Source: Nitrospira sp. (GTDB lineage: Bacteria > Nitrospirota > Nitrospiria > Nitrospirales > Nitrospiraceae). Taken from it: 64,000 nucleotides of DNA. Under the pieces are notes generated by a model. The model was not told where the DNA came from. It made no database searches and saw only the letters and a list, made by a program, of their open reading frames with translations. Every line of letters starts with the position of its first letter. Positions within the stretch are counted from its first letter, which is position 1. The stretch spans positions 235,091-299,090 of the forward strand of contig JALHPO010000004.1 of assembly GCA_022842445.1 (NCBI GenBank). The letters are read 5' to 3'. Position numbers and translations under genes: made by a program. Below are positions 1 to 9,121 of the stretch, in pieces.

Positions 1-338
1 CGAGAAATATCGGTCAGGCCATACAGTCTCGCGACAACCCAGAGATTTTCTTCGACCGTCAGCGACTGCGGCATCGAGATGTACGTCGATGAAAAATTGA
101 CTTGCTGGAGGATCGCTTCCCGATGCGTCGAAAGGTCCAGCCCGAACATCTGGATCGAGCCGGTCGTCGGAGTGACCAATCCGAGCAACATTTGGATCGT
201 CGTTGTCTTCCCGGCTCCGTTCGGACCGAGCAAGCCAAGGATTTCGCCCGGCTCGATCGAAAAGGAGATGCCGTCCACGGCGGTAAAATCACCGAACCGC
301 TTACTCAAATTCGTAGCCTGAAGGACCGGGGAGGACAT
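1..338 (-). CDS. ABC transporter ATP-binding protein, N-terminal part (cut by window edge)
   Basis: The first 112 residues of an ABC ATPase are present; the C-terminal part lies beyond the window start. The N-terminus has the A-loop region (SKRFGDFTAVDGISF) and a textbook Walker A (GPNGAGKTTT, about residues 38-47). These are followed by TPTTGSI and a Q-loop region (NFSSTYISMPQSLTVEENL). The match is to the multidrug/ABC-2 type exporter ATPases (CcmA-like) that energise a separate permease, which must lie outside the window. The ATG at 336-338 starts right at the conserved N-terminus. The signature motif and Walker B cannot be seen, so the substrate is unknown. Confidence 0.9.
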   Translation of the reverse strand, partial: MSSPVLQATNLSKRFGDFTAVDGISFSIEPGEILGLLGPNGAGKTTTIQMLLGLVTPTTGSIQMFGLDLSTHREAILQQVNFSSTYISMPQSLTVEENLWVVARLYGLTDIS

Positions 339-359
339 CGTCACGCACCCTGTGCCGCG

Positions 360-1067
360 TTAAAAAGACAACAATTCTTTGATCTTTTCAGGAAGATGGC
401 AAACCTCGCACTTTCGCTCAATCACCTTCCCTTGATACTCAGTCTTTCCATCATGACACCGGAAACAATCATTGAGTGCCCGTGTTCGGAGAGCAGACCC
501 TTCCGGATGGTCCGGATACCAGGGCTTGCTGTCGGCTGATACATGTCCTCTCGGAATCACGTTAGGATACCCCTTGATCGGCCGGTCGTGGACCACGCCG
601 GCATGGCATGTCAGACACCCGTCCCTCTGCTGTCCGGCCTCAAACGCTTCCATATGCTTTCGATGGCTCATGACGAGGCCGACCTCTTTCACCGGCAACG
701 GCAAATCCCGTGGTGCGATCTCCGAGACTCGCAGAATGTTTCGATGGCAGCCCAGACAAAGGCTGGAATCAACCTGTGCTTTCAGATTGTGGACATCGGC
801 CGGAGCCCCGAATACAGTGCGCACCACGTCTCTGGTCCCCACCCACACCTTGTCGTGTATCCAGCCTTGTACCCCCGGCCTTACATGGCAGACAACACAG
901 GGCACCTCCTTGTGCGAGGAGGCGGCCCAACTGTCGTAAGACGGCGTAATGACATGGCAGCTGGCGCAGAATTCCGGGCGATCGGTGAGAGGAACCGCAA
1001 TGCCGCCGAGCGCGAGCACTCCGGCCAGCAGCCCCAGCACGATCGTTCCGCTAGGCTTCAAGCTCAT
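360..1067 (-). CDS. Hexaheme NapC/NirT-like membrane-anchored cytochrome c
   Basis: About 235 residues. One N-terminal hydrophobic anchor (about residues 8-28, VLGLLAGVLALGG) is followed by six CXXCH haem-binding motifs: CASCH, CVVCH, CLGCH, CLTCH, CFRCH and CEVCH. Family knowledge: NapC/NirT/NrfH-type anchored multihaem cytochromes pass electrons between the quinone pool and periplasmic reductases. The TDRPEFCASCHVITPSYDSW stretch is typical of the first haem region of that family. The ATG at 1065-1067 lies inside the end of mobB; an in-frame GTG at 1080-1082 is the alternative. The overlap implies co-translation with mobB. The redox partner is not identified. Confidence 0.85.
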   Translation of the reverse strand: MSLKPSGTIVLGLLAGVLALGGIAVPLTDRPEFCASCHVITPSYDSWAASSHKEVPCVVCHVRPGVQGWIHDKVWVGTRDVVRTVFGAPADVHNLKAQVDSSLCLGCHRNILRVSEIAPRDLPLPVKEVGLVMSHRKHMEAFEAGQQRDGCLTCHAGVVHDRPIKGYPNVIPRGHVSADSKPWYPDHPEGSALRTRALNDCFRCHDGKTEYQGKVIERKCEVCHLPEKIKELLSF

Positions 1068-1572
1068 GCTCTGATCGAGCACGTCGGGGGAACTGTTTCA
1101 TAATGAGCGCGGCGACTGCGGATACATCGTCCAGACCGAACAGCGGGACAGTGAGATCAACCTGTTTATCAGACACAACCGCCAACAATCCTTCCGGCGA
1201 GATAGGCACTTCACCGAGTTGATCGCGAACGATGACGATCTTGGGATACCCGTCGTGTTTCCAGCCTTCCGCAATGATTAAGTCGTAGGTGTCGTCAAGT
1301 AACCGATCCCGCACATCTTCAACCTTGAGTTGATCGGACACATCGGCGAACACGGCCATGCTCCCCTTGGACAGAATGACGACGCTGCTGGCCCCTGCCT
1401 GCTTGTGCCGCCAACTGTCTTTCCCCTCTGTGTCGAGATCGAAGCCATGTCCCGCATGTTTGACCGTCGCGACCTTGTAGCCGGCGCGCACCAGTTCAGG
1501 AATCACACGCTCGATAAAGGTGGTCTTACCGCTGTTGGACCGGCCGACGAATGAGACGATTGGAATGGGCAT
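1051..1572 (-). CDS. mobB: Molybdopterin-guanine dinucleotide biosynthesis protein B (MobB)
   Basis: A small P-loop GTPase that assists MobA in attaching GMP to molybdopterin, giving the MGD cofactor of DMSO-reductase-family enzymes. The N-terminus is canonical (VSFVGRSNSGKTTFIERV: Walker A GRSNSGKT). It is followed by VATVKHAGHGFDLDTEGKDS and the LIIAEGWKHDGYPKI segment typical of MobB. The ATG at 1570-1572 fits the family start; an upstream in-frame TTG at 1585-1587 would add five residues. It overlaps the downstream hexaheme cytochrome and lies about 0.4 kb after moeA on the same strand. Confidence 0.93.
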   Translation of the reverse strand: MPIPIVSFVGRSNSGKTTFIERVIPELVRAGYKVATVKHAGHGFDLDTEGKDSWRHKQAGASSVVILSKGSMAVFADVSDQLKVEDVRDRLLDDTYDLIIAEGWKHDGYPKIVIVRDQLGEVPISPEGLLAVVSDKQVDLTVPLFGLDDVSAVAALIMKQFPRRARSEHELEA

Positions 1573-1977
1573 GACGGCATTAGTCAATGGTCAGCGGTCA
1601 TTGAAAAATAGAGCAGGGCATACCGTACTCCATTGACAATACCCCATGACCACGAACTCCTTTATCTCGCAGGCTGTAAAAAACTCCTGCTGACCTCTGA
1701 ACCTCTCACAAACCTCGACGTGTAAGGCAACATCAAGCCGCCACGCAGGATGCTCAGAATGGCCGCTGGTCTCACCCGCCCAACCCCGGCGCGCCGAGAC
1801 GCGCCATACCGCGGGGCGGCCGCAGCAAGCGAAGAGGCGAGGAGGTACATACCAAGCTTCGCTTGAACCGCTCGCTTCGATCACATGCGAGCGGATAAGT
1901 TCCTTGCCCCCTCAGGTTCCACGCGTTGAGCCTCTGAGGATGCGAGAACGCCGCTGGCTGACTTTTTCAGCATCCTG
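1573..1977 (-). other. Intergenic spacer moeA-mobB, no convincing gene
   Basis: About 405 bp without a recognisable gene. A 97-codon open frame on the minus strand (1591-1884) has no family motif, and its composition is unlike the neighbouring genes. The stretch next to moeA (about 1950-1982) reads gactttttcagcatcctgct and runs into the moeA stop codon; it forms a partial palindrome around CCTGCTAGCAGG. The rest looks like decayed or repeat-derived DNA. No clear promoter for mobB was seen. Confidence 0.4.
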
Positions 1978-3267
1978 CTAGCAGCAGGACAACCGATGCC
2001 CGCTAGCATGAACCTGCTCCGCATCCGTCGCCCACGCCTCGCCGCTCAACAGCTGCACCGTCACACGATCGCCGGGATTCAGCCGCTCGACCTCTGTAGG
2101 AACATCGATCAGGCAATTGGCCTTAACCATCGAGGTGAGAATCCCGGACCCTTGATCGCCAGTCGTCCGGACCTTGAATACACCCTCTTCACGGGTGAGC
2201 ACGCCGCGCAGAAAGTGGCGGCGATCAGTCCGCTTTGAAAACTTTTCCTGAAATATCGCATCTACAACCGGACGGCCATAACTTCGCCGCCCGCCCATCT
2301 TCAGCATGGCGGGGCGAACCAATTGTTCGAACGTGACCATCGATGAAACGGGATTCCCCGGCAAGCCGAACGCCAGCTTACCCTGAATTTTCCCGAAGGC
2401 CAGCGGCTGCCCAGGCCTGATCGCCAGCTTCCAGAAATTCATCTCTGCGCCGATCTCCTGAAACACCGCTTTCGTAAAGTCGTAGTCGCCCATTGAAACC
2501 CCGCCTGACAACACCAGAATGTCGGCGTTCAACCCCTGCGAGATCTTCTCTTTCAACGATGCCTGCGTATCCCTCGCGATCCCGAGCAGCAATGGAATAC
2601 CGCCGGCCTCCTGCACTGCTGCGGCAATCCCGTAACTGTTCGAGTTGATGATCTTCTCTTCGCTGAACCGTTCGTCGAGATCGGCCAACTCGTCGCCCGT
2701 CGAAAGGATCGCCACACGGGGCCGTTGATATACAAAGACGAAGGACCGGGCCAGGACCGCCAGCATGCCCGCTTCTCCGGGGCGGATCTGTGTACCTCTC
2801 GCAATGATACACTCACCTTTCTTGACATCTTCCCCGCACGGACGGATGTTGGAACCGCGAGGTTCCGGCTTGAACACGCGGACCGTATCGGGCGTATGCT
2901 CCGTATCTTCTACTTTCAGGACCGTGTCGGCCCCCTGCGGAACCGGCGCGCCGGTCATAATCCGAATGGCCTGTCCGGCGCCGACTGTTCTGGATGGCAT
3001 TCTGCCGGCCGGCACGTCTTCGATCACCGCCAATGTGACGGGCTTCTGAATCGCATGTTCCTGTGCGATATCCTCCCACCGCACCGCAAACCCATCCATG
3101 GCGCTGTTGTCCCACGGCGGATTGTCCCGCTCGGCCACAATATCTTCACCCAGCGTCCGCCCAAGCGTGTCGAGAATGGAAATTTTTTCCAGCCCCAACA
3201 CGGCCGCCGCATCAAGCACGATCTTCTGGGCATCGTGAAGGGGAGTTAATCCTTGCATCATCTTCAT
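1978..3267 (-). CDS. moeA: Molybdopterin molybdenumtransferase MoeA
   Basis: Inserts molybdate into adenylylated molybdopterin to form Mo-molybdopterin. The predicted protein is 429 residues, close to the usual length of about 400-410. Recognisable segments in order are: the N-terminal NPPWDNSAMDGFAVR (substrate-binding DNSAMDG), AGQAIRIMTGAPVP, the MoCF/MPT-binding core STGDELADL, LSGGVSMGDYDFTK, and FGLPGNPVSSM. The C-terminal domain IV follows. I chose the ATG at 3265-3267 (MKMMQGL) because upstream codons lack MoeA similarity and would overlap the previous gene; ATGs follow at 3261 and 3258. It starts 22 nt after the Mrp-like gene. The last codons (SCC, stop) lie in a palindromic repeat. 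Confidence 0.95.
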   Translation of the reverse strand: MKMMQGLTPLHDAQKIVLDAAAVLGLEKISILDTLGRTLGEDIVAERDNPPWDNSAMDGFAVRWEDIAQEHAIQKPVTLAVIEDVPAGRMPSRTVGAGQAIRIMTGAPVPQGADTVLKVEDTEHTPDTVRVFKPEPRGSNIRPCGEDVKKGECIIARGTQIRPGEAGMLAVLARSFVFVYQRPRVAILSTGDELADLDERFSEEKIINSNSYGIAAAVQEAGGIPLLLGIARDTQASLKEKISQGLNADILVLSGGVSMGDYDFTKAVFQEIGAEMNFWKLAIRPGQPLAFGKIQGKLAFGLPGNPVSSMVTFEQLVRPAMLKMGGRRSYGRPVVDAIFQEKFSKRTDRRHFLRGVLTREEGVFKVRTTGDQGSGILTSMVKANCLIDVPTEVERLNPGDRVTVQLLSGEAWATDAEQVHASGHRLSCC

Positions 3268-3270
3268 CCG

Positions 3271-3289
3271 CGGCGATCGGCAATCGCCG
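3271..3289 (-). other. Perfect 7-bp hairpin in the mrp-moeA junction
   Basis: The minus strand reads CGGCGAT-TGCCG-ATCGCCG, an exact 7-bp stem with a 5-nt loop. It fills almost the entire gap between the stop of the Mrp-like gene (3290) and the moeA ATG (3267), exactly where the moeA ribosome-binding site should be. No separate Shine-Dalgarno is visible, so the hairpin may limit moeA initiation and make it depend on translation of the upstream gene. Inference only. Confidence 0.4.
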
Positions 3290-4231
3290 TCACCCCTTCC
3301 GTGAACCGGCTCTTTCCAACGAGCTGCTCTTCTTGCAGAACGTCTCAACTTGATTGGCAATGCTGTGGTACGCCTCAGCGGTCGGCGTATCGGAGTTGAA
3401 AAGCGCGAACGGTTCGCCCAAATCGGATTGCGTCACCACATCGGGGTCCAGCGGAATACGGCCCAAGAACGGCACGCCCATATCGAGCGCGGAGGCCTCG
3501 CCGCCGCCTTTCCGGAACACGTCAATATGATTGTGGCAATGCGGACACTCCAACCCGCTCATATTCTCAATGATACCGATGATCGGCACTTCGCTGTCCC
3601 GGCAAAATGTGACGGACTTGCGCGAATCGAGCAACGCCACCTCTTGCGGGGTGGTCACAATGACGGCGCCGCTGACTTTTCCCAGCAAATCGATTGTCGT
3701 GACCGACTCGTTGCCGGTCCCCGGCGGGAGATCGATGAGCAGAAAATTCAGGTCCTGCCACTCGACACCGCCAAGCAACTGATTGATGAATTCGTATTTG
3801 TAGGCATCGCGCCAGATGATGGGATCGTCCGAATTCTGGAGGAGAAACGACATCGAGGCAATCCTGAGATTGTAGGCTTGAAAAGGGATGATCCCGCCGG
3901 ACGTACTGATCTTGAGTTTTTGCCCTTCGGCTCCCACCATCTTGGGGATGTTCGGGCCATGGATGTCCATGTCGCAGATGCCGACGTGCCATCCCTTGAG
4001 TGCGAGACTGACGGCGATATTCGTCGTGCAGGTGCTCTTCCCCACTCCCCCCTTATTGCTCATCACGAGCACGGTGTGCTCGATCCGCTCCATCCGTTTC
4101 GTGACAAGCCAGCGACTATGCCCTTCCTTGTCTTTCTGGCATCGCTCGTTCTCGTCACAAATGGCGCAGGCCCACATATAGGTGCAGACGTCACTGCCCC
4201 CGTTGCTGATCACATTGAGTTCACGCGCCAT
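3290..4231 (-). CDS. Mrp/Nbp35-like P-loop ATPase with N-terminal cysteine motif
   Basis: 313 residues. It has a deviant Walker A (NKGGVGKST), MDIHGPNIPKM, LIDLPPGTGNE and a late CPHC pair, all diagnostic of Mrp/ApbC/Nbp35 Fe-S cluster carrier ATPases. Before the ATPase domain it carries C16-x5-C22-x2-C25-x5-C31. The last three cysteines reproduce the CX2CX5C part of the eukaryotic Nbp35 N-terminal 4Fe-4S motif, which plain bacterial Mrp lacks. I chose the ATG at 4229-4231 because GGAAGG lies about 8 nt upstream and the earlier codons overlap tatC. It sits between tatC and moeA in one operon, consistent with metalloenzyme maturation. Confidence 0.9.
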   Translation of the reverse strand: MARELNVISNGGSDVCTYMWACAICDENERCQKDKEGHSRWLVTKRMERIEHTVLVMSNKGGVGKSTCTTNIAVSLALKGWHVGICDMDIHGPNIPKMVGAEGQKLKISTSGGIIPFQAYNLRIASMSFLLQNSDDPIIWRDAYKYEFINQLLGGVEWQDLNFLLIDLPPGTGNESVTTIDLLGKVSGAVIVTTPQEVALLDSRKSVTFCRDSEVPIIGIIENMSGLECPHCHNHIDVFRKGGGEASALDMGVPFLGRIPLDPDVVTQSDLGEPFALFNSDTPTAEAYHSIANQVETFCKKSSSLERAGSRKG

Positions 4232-4271
4232 GACATTCCCTTCCGACAGAGGCACTACGACGCCTCGGTCG

Positions 4272-5207
4272 CTAACGACCCCGTCCCCCTGGCACTCCGA
4301 CATAGTCCTCGCCCGAAGACTTCGGAGCCGACATACCCGCCGCACCGGCTCCCGCGACCGCCATGGCAACCGGGGAGACGCCGGCCTGCCCTGATTCAAC
4401 CGGCTTTTTTTTACCGAAACATTTGGCGCCGAAAATGCCGACCCAGTAGAGCAGAAACATCGGGCCGGCCATCAGGCACTGATTGAACGGATCGGGAGTC
4501 GGCGTGAGAATCGCGGCGATGATGAACGACCCCAGTAACGCCCACTTCCAGTACCGGATCAGAAACGGCGCGTCGACCCACCCCAGCTTGGCCATGAGCG
4601 TCAGCGCCAGCGGCACTTCGAAAATCAGTCCGAACACCAGCAGGAACCACAGGGAAAACCCGACATATTGCGCAATCGAGATTTGCGGGACAAATCCGGC
4701 ATTCACCCCGTATGAAATCAGGAAATTCAACGCAAACGGGAGCACGAAGAAAAACGAAAATGCCGCCCCCGTGTAAAACGCCGCCCCACTCACAAAAACA
4801 AACGGCCCTACAAACCGCCGCTCCTGGGCATGCAATCCGGGCACGATGAACCGCCAAACTTCATGCAGGATGTAGGGAGCCGCCAGAACGACGGCGAACA
4901 ATCCTGCAACCTTGACGTTCTGCCACAACGCCTCGGCCGGCGCGAGAAAGACGAACGGCACGGTCGGCAGATCGGTCGGCTCCCAGGATAACGCGCTGGG
5001 AACGAACATGTTCTGCAGGGGCACGCGGAGCCATTTGACCAAGGCATCGGCATAGAAAAATGTCCCCACAAACACGACCGCCGTGACGATCACCGCACGG
5101 GTCAGCCGCACCTGGAATTCCACCAGGTGCTCCATGACCGGCATCTTTTTGTCTTCCAGCGGCTTGAACACCGAATCCTGCAGCCACTGGGTAACCTTGT
5201 TCAGCAC
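4272..5207 (-). CDS. tatC: Sec-independent protein translocase subunit TatC
   Basis: Polytopic receptor of the twin-arginine translocation system. It binds the RR signal peptide and, with TatA, exports folded cofactor-loaded proteins. 311 residues with about six transmembrane segments. Conserved TatC features include MPVMEHLVEFQVRL near the N-terminus, PFVFLAPAEALW, LHEVWRFIVPGL, and the LTPTPDPFNQCLMAGPMFLLY segment. The C-terminus adds an Ala/Gly-rich tail of about 40 residues after the last membrane helix. Initiation is likely at the GTG (5205-5207), preceded by GAGG. No tatA/tatB is seen nearby. Confidence 0.95.
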   Translation of the reverse strand: MLNKVTQWLQDSVFKPLEDKKMPVMEHLVEFQVRLTRAVIVTAVVFVGTFFYADALVKWLRVPLQNMFVPSALSWEPTDLPTVPFVFLAPAEALWQNVKVAGLFAVVLAAPYILHEVWRFIVPGLHAQERRFVGPFVFVSGAAFYTGAAFSFFFVLPFALNFLISYGVNAGFVPQISIAQYVGFSLWFLLVFGLIFEVPLALTLMAKLGWVDAPFLIRYWKWALLGSFIIAAILTPTPDPFNQCLMAGPMFLLYWVGIFGAKCFGKKKPVESGQAGVSPVAMAVAGAGAAGMSAPKSSGEDYVGVPGGRGR

Positions 5208-5291
5208 AGGCCCTCACGAGATACAATCCACCGGTCAGACATCTCACAAACTAACCCGCGCGACCGAGGCGCAAGCGATGCGCCCGCCCTC

Positions 5292-6803
<1,512 letters not shown>

Positions 6804-7098
6804 AACTGGGTTCCTCCAGAAGGTTGGTCTTAATTCCCGCGAAAACAAACGGCACCGGCAACGGCCGGCCCCGCTCCAACGAGATCGTACCATGATCGAG
6901 ACCGGCCCGCACTCGCGGCAAACGATCGCCTACTCGAACGGTGTATCTTACACTAACCTTTCCTTGGGCTTCAAAGAGGAAAAGTCCTCGCCAACGGCTG
7001 AACCACCCGCCGTGGCGGGGCGTGCTCCGGTTGCTTTCACCGGATATTTCCAGTACGGTGCCGACGATACGCGTAAGAGTTTCCTGATAGGCCCAGAA
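6804..7098. promoter_or_regulatory. Divergent intergenic region htrA / caspase-like lipoprotein
   Basis: About 295 bp between two divergent starts; it must carry both promoters. I did not find a convincing -35/-10 pair. A 32-bp block at 7029-7060 (ggttgctttcaccggatatt then tccagtacggtg) recurs upstream of the truncated paralogue at 9062-9093 with about 25 identical positions. This suggests that it was duplicated with the gene and is either regulatory or the remnant of a leader frame. Confidence 0.4.
7029..7060 (+). repeat. Conserved upstream block, copy 1 (partner at 9062-9093)
   Basis: The 32-bp block shares about 25 identical positions with 9062-9093, including the 12-bp core tccagtacggtg. 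Copy 1 lies 38 bp and copy 2 28 bp before the assigned starts of the two paralogous lipoproteins. In copy 1 the frame could encode VAFTGYFQYG and in copy 2 VAFALYVQYG before a stop, so an ancestral coding leader cannot be excluded. Confidence 0.5.
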
Positions 7099-8970
7099 TT
7101 GACCCTCTCCGGAAAGAAATCTGCCGGTCGAATCCGGTATGCCGCCTGCCTATCCCTCATCGGATGCGCCGTGCTTATGATTGCCGGATGCACCCGCCAC
7201 CTCCAATTTCCCCCGATGGGAGACCCGCTGCCCTCTGCGGTAAAACTGGTGTTGCCTCCCACGCTCAAGGAGCAGTCGCTTCGCTATACCGATTCGTGCG
7301 GACAGCCTGAAGAAATCCCGTTCGGCCGCCAAGTCGAGGAGGCGTTGCTCGAAGGAGCCCATCGAACCTTCCAAACGGTGATCTATGAAGGCATGCCAAA
7401 CAAGACCGCAACCCCGGATCATGTGGTGAAAATCGATTTTCTCGACTGGTCGTTCGATCTCAACAAAGATGCGCTGTATGACCGGGCTCCCGCCACCTTG
7501 CAGATGAATGCGATGGCGCGGGTCTATGACAAGGCCGGCGTCTTACTGCGGGAAACCGAAATCAAAGTCTCCCGTCGTGAGCGGCTGCGACTCGAACAAC
7601 TCGCCAAAAATTGTGATTACATCATCGATCCTTTCCTTCGCGATACGGTCATCGAGTTCGCGTCGAAAACCTTCCTGGACACGAGAGTCGCACTCGGAGA
7701 ACCGCCCCCCTCTCCTCCAGCAGCCCAGGCCTTCCCGTCAGATCCACCGGTCCTTTCATCCAAGAGTTCTCCTTCCTCGCCGACGGGAACGCTCTCGACA
7801 TCGAAACTTCAGTTCAAAGCCCTGCTGCTCGACGAGAACGGCAACTTGATTTTGGAAGGCGGCGAGCATGTGCGCGTGCGGGTGGACATCATCAACACCG
7901 GCATGAATCCGATTCAGAATGCCTCGGCCACACTGACGGGCACACCGTCGATCATCGGGCAATTCCCCGCGACAACCTTGTCGATCCCGCCGCTGCAACC
8001 GGGGCAAACGAAATCCCTGGAGTTCATAGCAACCCTGCCTCCCACAACCAGGCCGCAACAGGCCGAGATTCGCGTGGCCGTCACCGAATCGGGAGGAGCC
8101 GTCGCGCCGCCCCAAACGCTTTCACTGACGATTCAGCCGGCAGGCGCCGGAGCAGACGATGTGGACCAGATTCCCACCCGAAGGCCAGGCTTTCAACAGC
8201 CCCACGTCTACCTGGTGTCGATCGGAGTCGGAGCCTATCGCGATCCCAAACTCACGCCCCGCCGCTATGCGGCGATGGATGCGGAGACGGTCGCCAACTA
8301 TTTCCAGTCACTCGGCGGCCTGCCCTCCTCCAACGTCAAGCTGCTGCAAAACTTGAAGGCCCTCCATACCGACATCGACGACGTGTTGTTCGACTGGCTC
8401 CCGCTGCATATGGCTGAGAACGCTGTCGTAATCATCTATTTTTCCGGACAGGCGTTGGTCACACCAACCGGCGACGTACTCCTGGCTCCCTACGACGGAA
8501 GTCTCGCCGCAACAGCACGGCTCTATCCGCTGAGAGATATCGAGTCGGCCCTCGCCAGGCTCAAGGCCAAACAGGCTATTTTCTTGTTCGACGGCATGGT
8601 GTCCAAGCTTCGTGGGGATGCCAAGGGAAAATCCGCGTCACCCCGTTGGGAACTGGGGATCGGAAATGTAGTCGGGCTGATCGGAGGCACTGACTTTACG
8701 AAGGGAGTGGAAGACGACCAACATCGCCACGGCCTATTTACCTACTATCTCTTGAAGGGACTGCGAGGAGACGCGGACACAAATCGAGACGGCACAGTCA
8801 CACTCGGCGAAACGAGTGCGTATGTACGCCAGAAAGTTTCGTGGGCGGCAAAAATACAGTTCAACTCAGACCAACACCCTCAAACGTTTCCCCTCCTTAA
8901 GCCAGAGGACACCGCTGCATCTCTTGTGCTCTCCAAACCAGCCTCCATGACCGGCGTGGAAACACCCTGA
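7099..8970 (+). CDS. Lipoprotein with CARDB-like domain and catalytically dead caspase (C14) domain
   Basis: 623 residues from a TTG start. A lipoprotein signal ends in IAGC (Cys31). Residues about 45-220 form an unassigned domain. Residues about 235-350 are an Ig/CARDB-like beta domain (LLLDENGNLILEGGEHVRV, PPLQPGQTKSLEF). Residues about 365-575 have the caspase/peptidase C14 layout: VYLVSIGVGAYRDPKL, MDAETVANYFQSLGG, VVIIYFSGQALV, and LLAPYDG. In active relatives the dyad is SGHG and DxCxSG; here these are SGQA (Gln451) and FDGM (Met500), so proteolysis is unlikely. The TTG start puts the lipobox Cys at residue 31, exactly as in the neighbouring paralogue. The frame stays open back to 6796, but that would bury the signal peptide at residue 132. 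Confidence 0.8.
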   Translation: MTLSGKKSAGRIRYAACLSLIGCAVLMIAGCTRHLQFPPMGDPLPSAVKLVLPPTLKEQSLRYTDSCGQPEEIPFGRQVEEALLEGAHRTFQTVIYEGMPNKTATPDHVVKIDFLDWSFDLNKDALYDRAPATLQMNAMARVYDKAGVLLRETEIKVSRRERLRLEQLAKNCDYIIDPFLRDTVIEFASKTFLDTRVALGEPPPSPPAAQAFPSDPPVLSSKSSPSSPTGTLSTSKLQFKALLLDENGNLILEGGEHVRVRVDIINTGMNPIQNASATLTGTPSIIGQFPATTLSIPPLQPGQTKSLEFIATLPPTTRPQQAEIRVAVTESGGAVAPPQTLSLTIQPAGAGADDVDQIPTRRPGFQQPHVYLVSIGVGAYRDPKLTPRRYAAMDAETVANYFQSLGGLPSSNVKLLQNLKALHTDIDDVLFDWLPLHMAENAVVIIYFSGQALVTPTGDVLLAPYDGSLAATARLYPLRDIESALARLKAKQAIFLFDGMVSKLRGDAKGKSASPRWELGIGNVVGLIGGTDFTKGVEDDQHRHGLFTYYLLKGLRGDADTNRDGTVTLGETSAYVRQKVSWAAKIQFNSDQHPQTFPLLKPEDTAASLVLSKPASMTGVETP

Positions 8971-9061
8971 CCTCCATGAGATCAGGAGAACCTGGGTTCA
9001 AGTGTAGCGTTTCTGCTGGAGAAATTCAGAAGGTCCCCGTGTTGTCTGCCAGTGGATAACC

Positions 9062-9093
9062 AGTTGCTTTTGCATTATATGTCCAGTACGGTG
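9062..9093 (+). repeat. Conserved upstream block, copy 2
   Basis: Partner of 7029-7060. It precedes the truncated lipoprotein paralogue and shows that the duplication included upstream DNA, not only the reading frame. Confidence 0.5.
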
Positions 9094-9121
9094 GCGTGAA
9101 ACTGTCGCAACAGGCTTAGTC

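Noticed and set aside
1591..1884. 97-codon minus-strand frame between moeA and mobB
   Set aside because: No family motif, odd composition and adjacent repeat-like sequence; treated as spacer.
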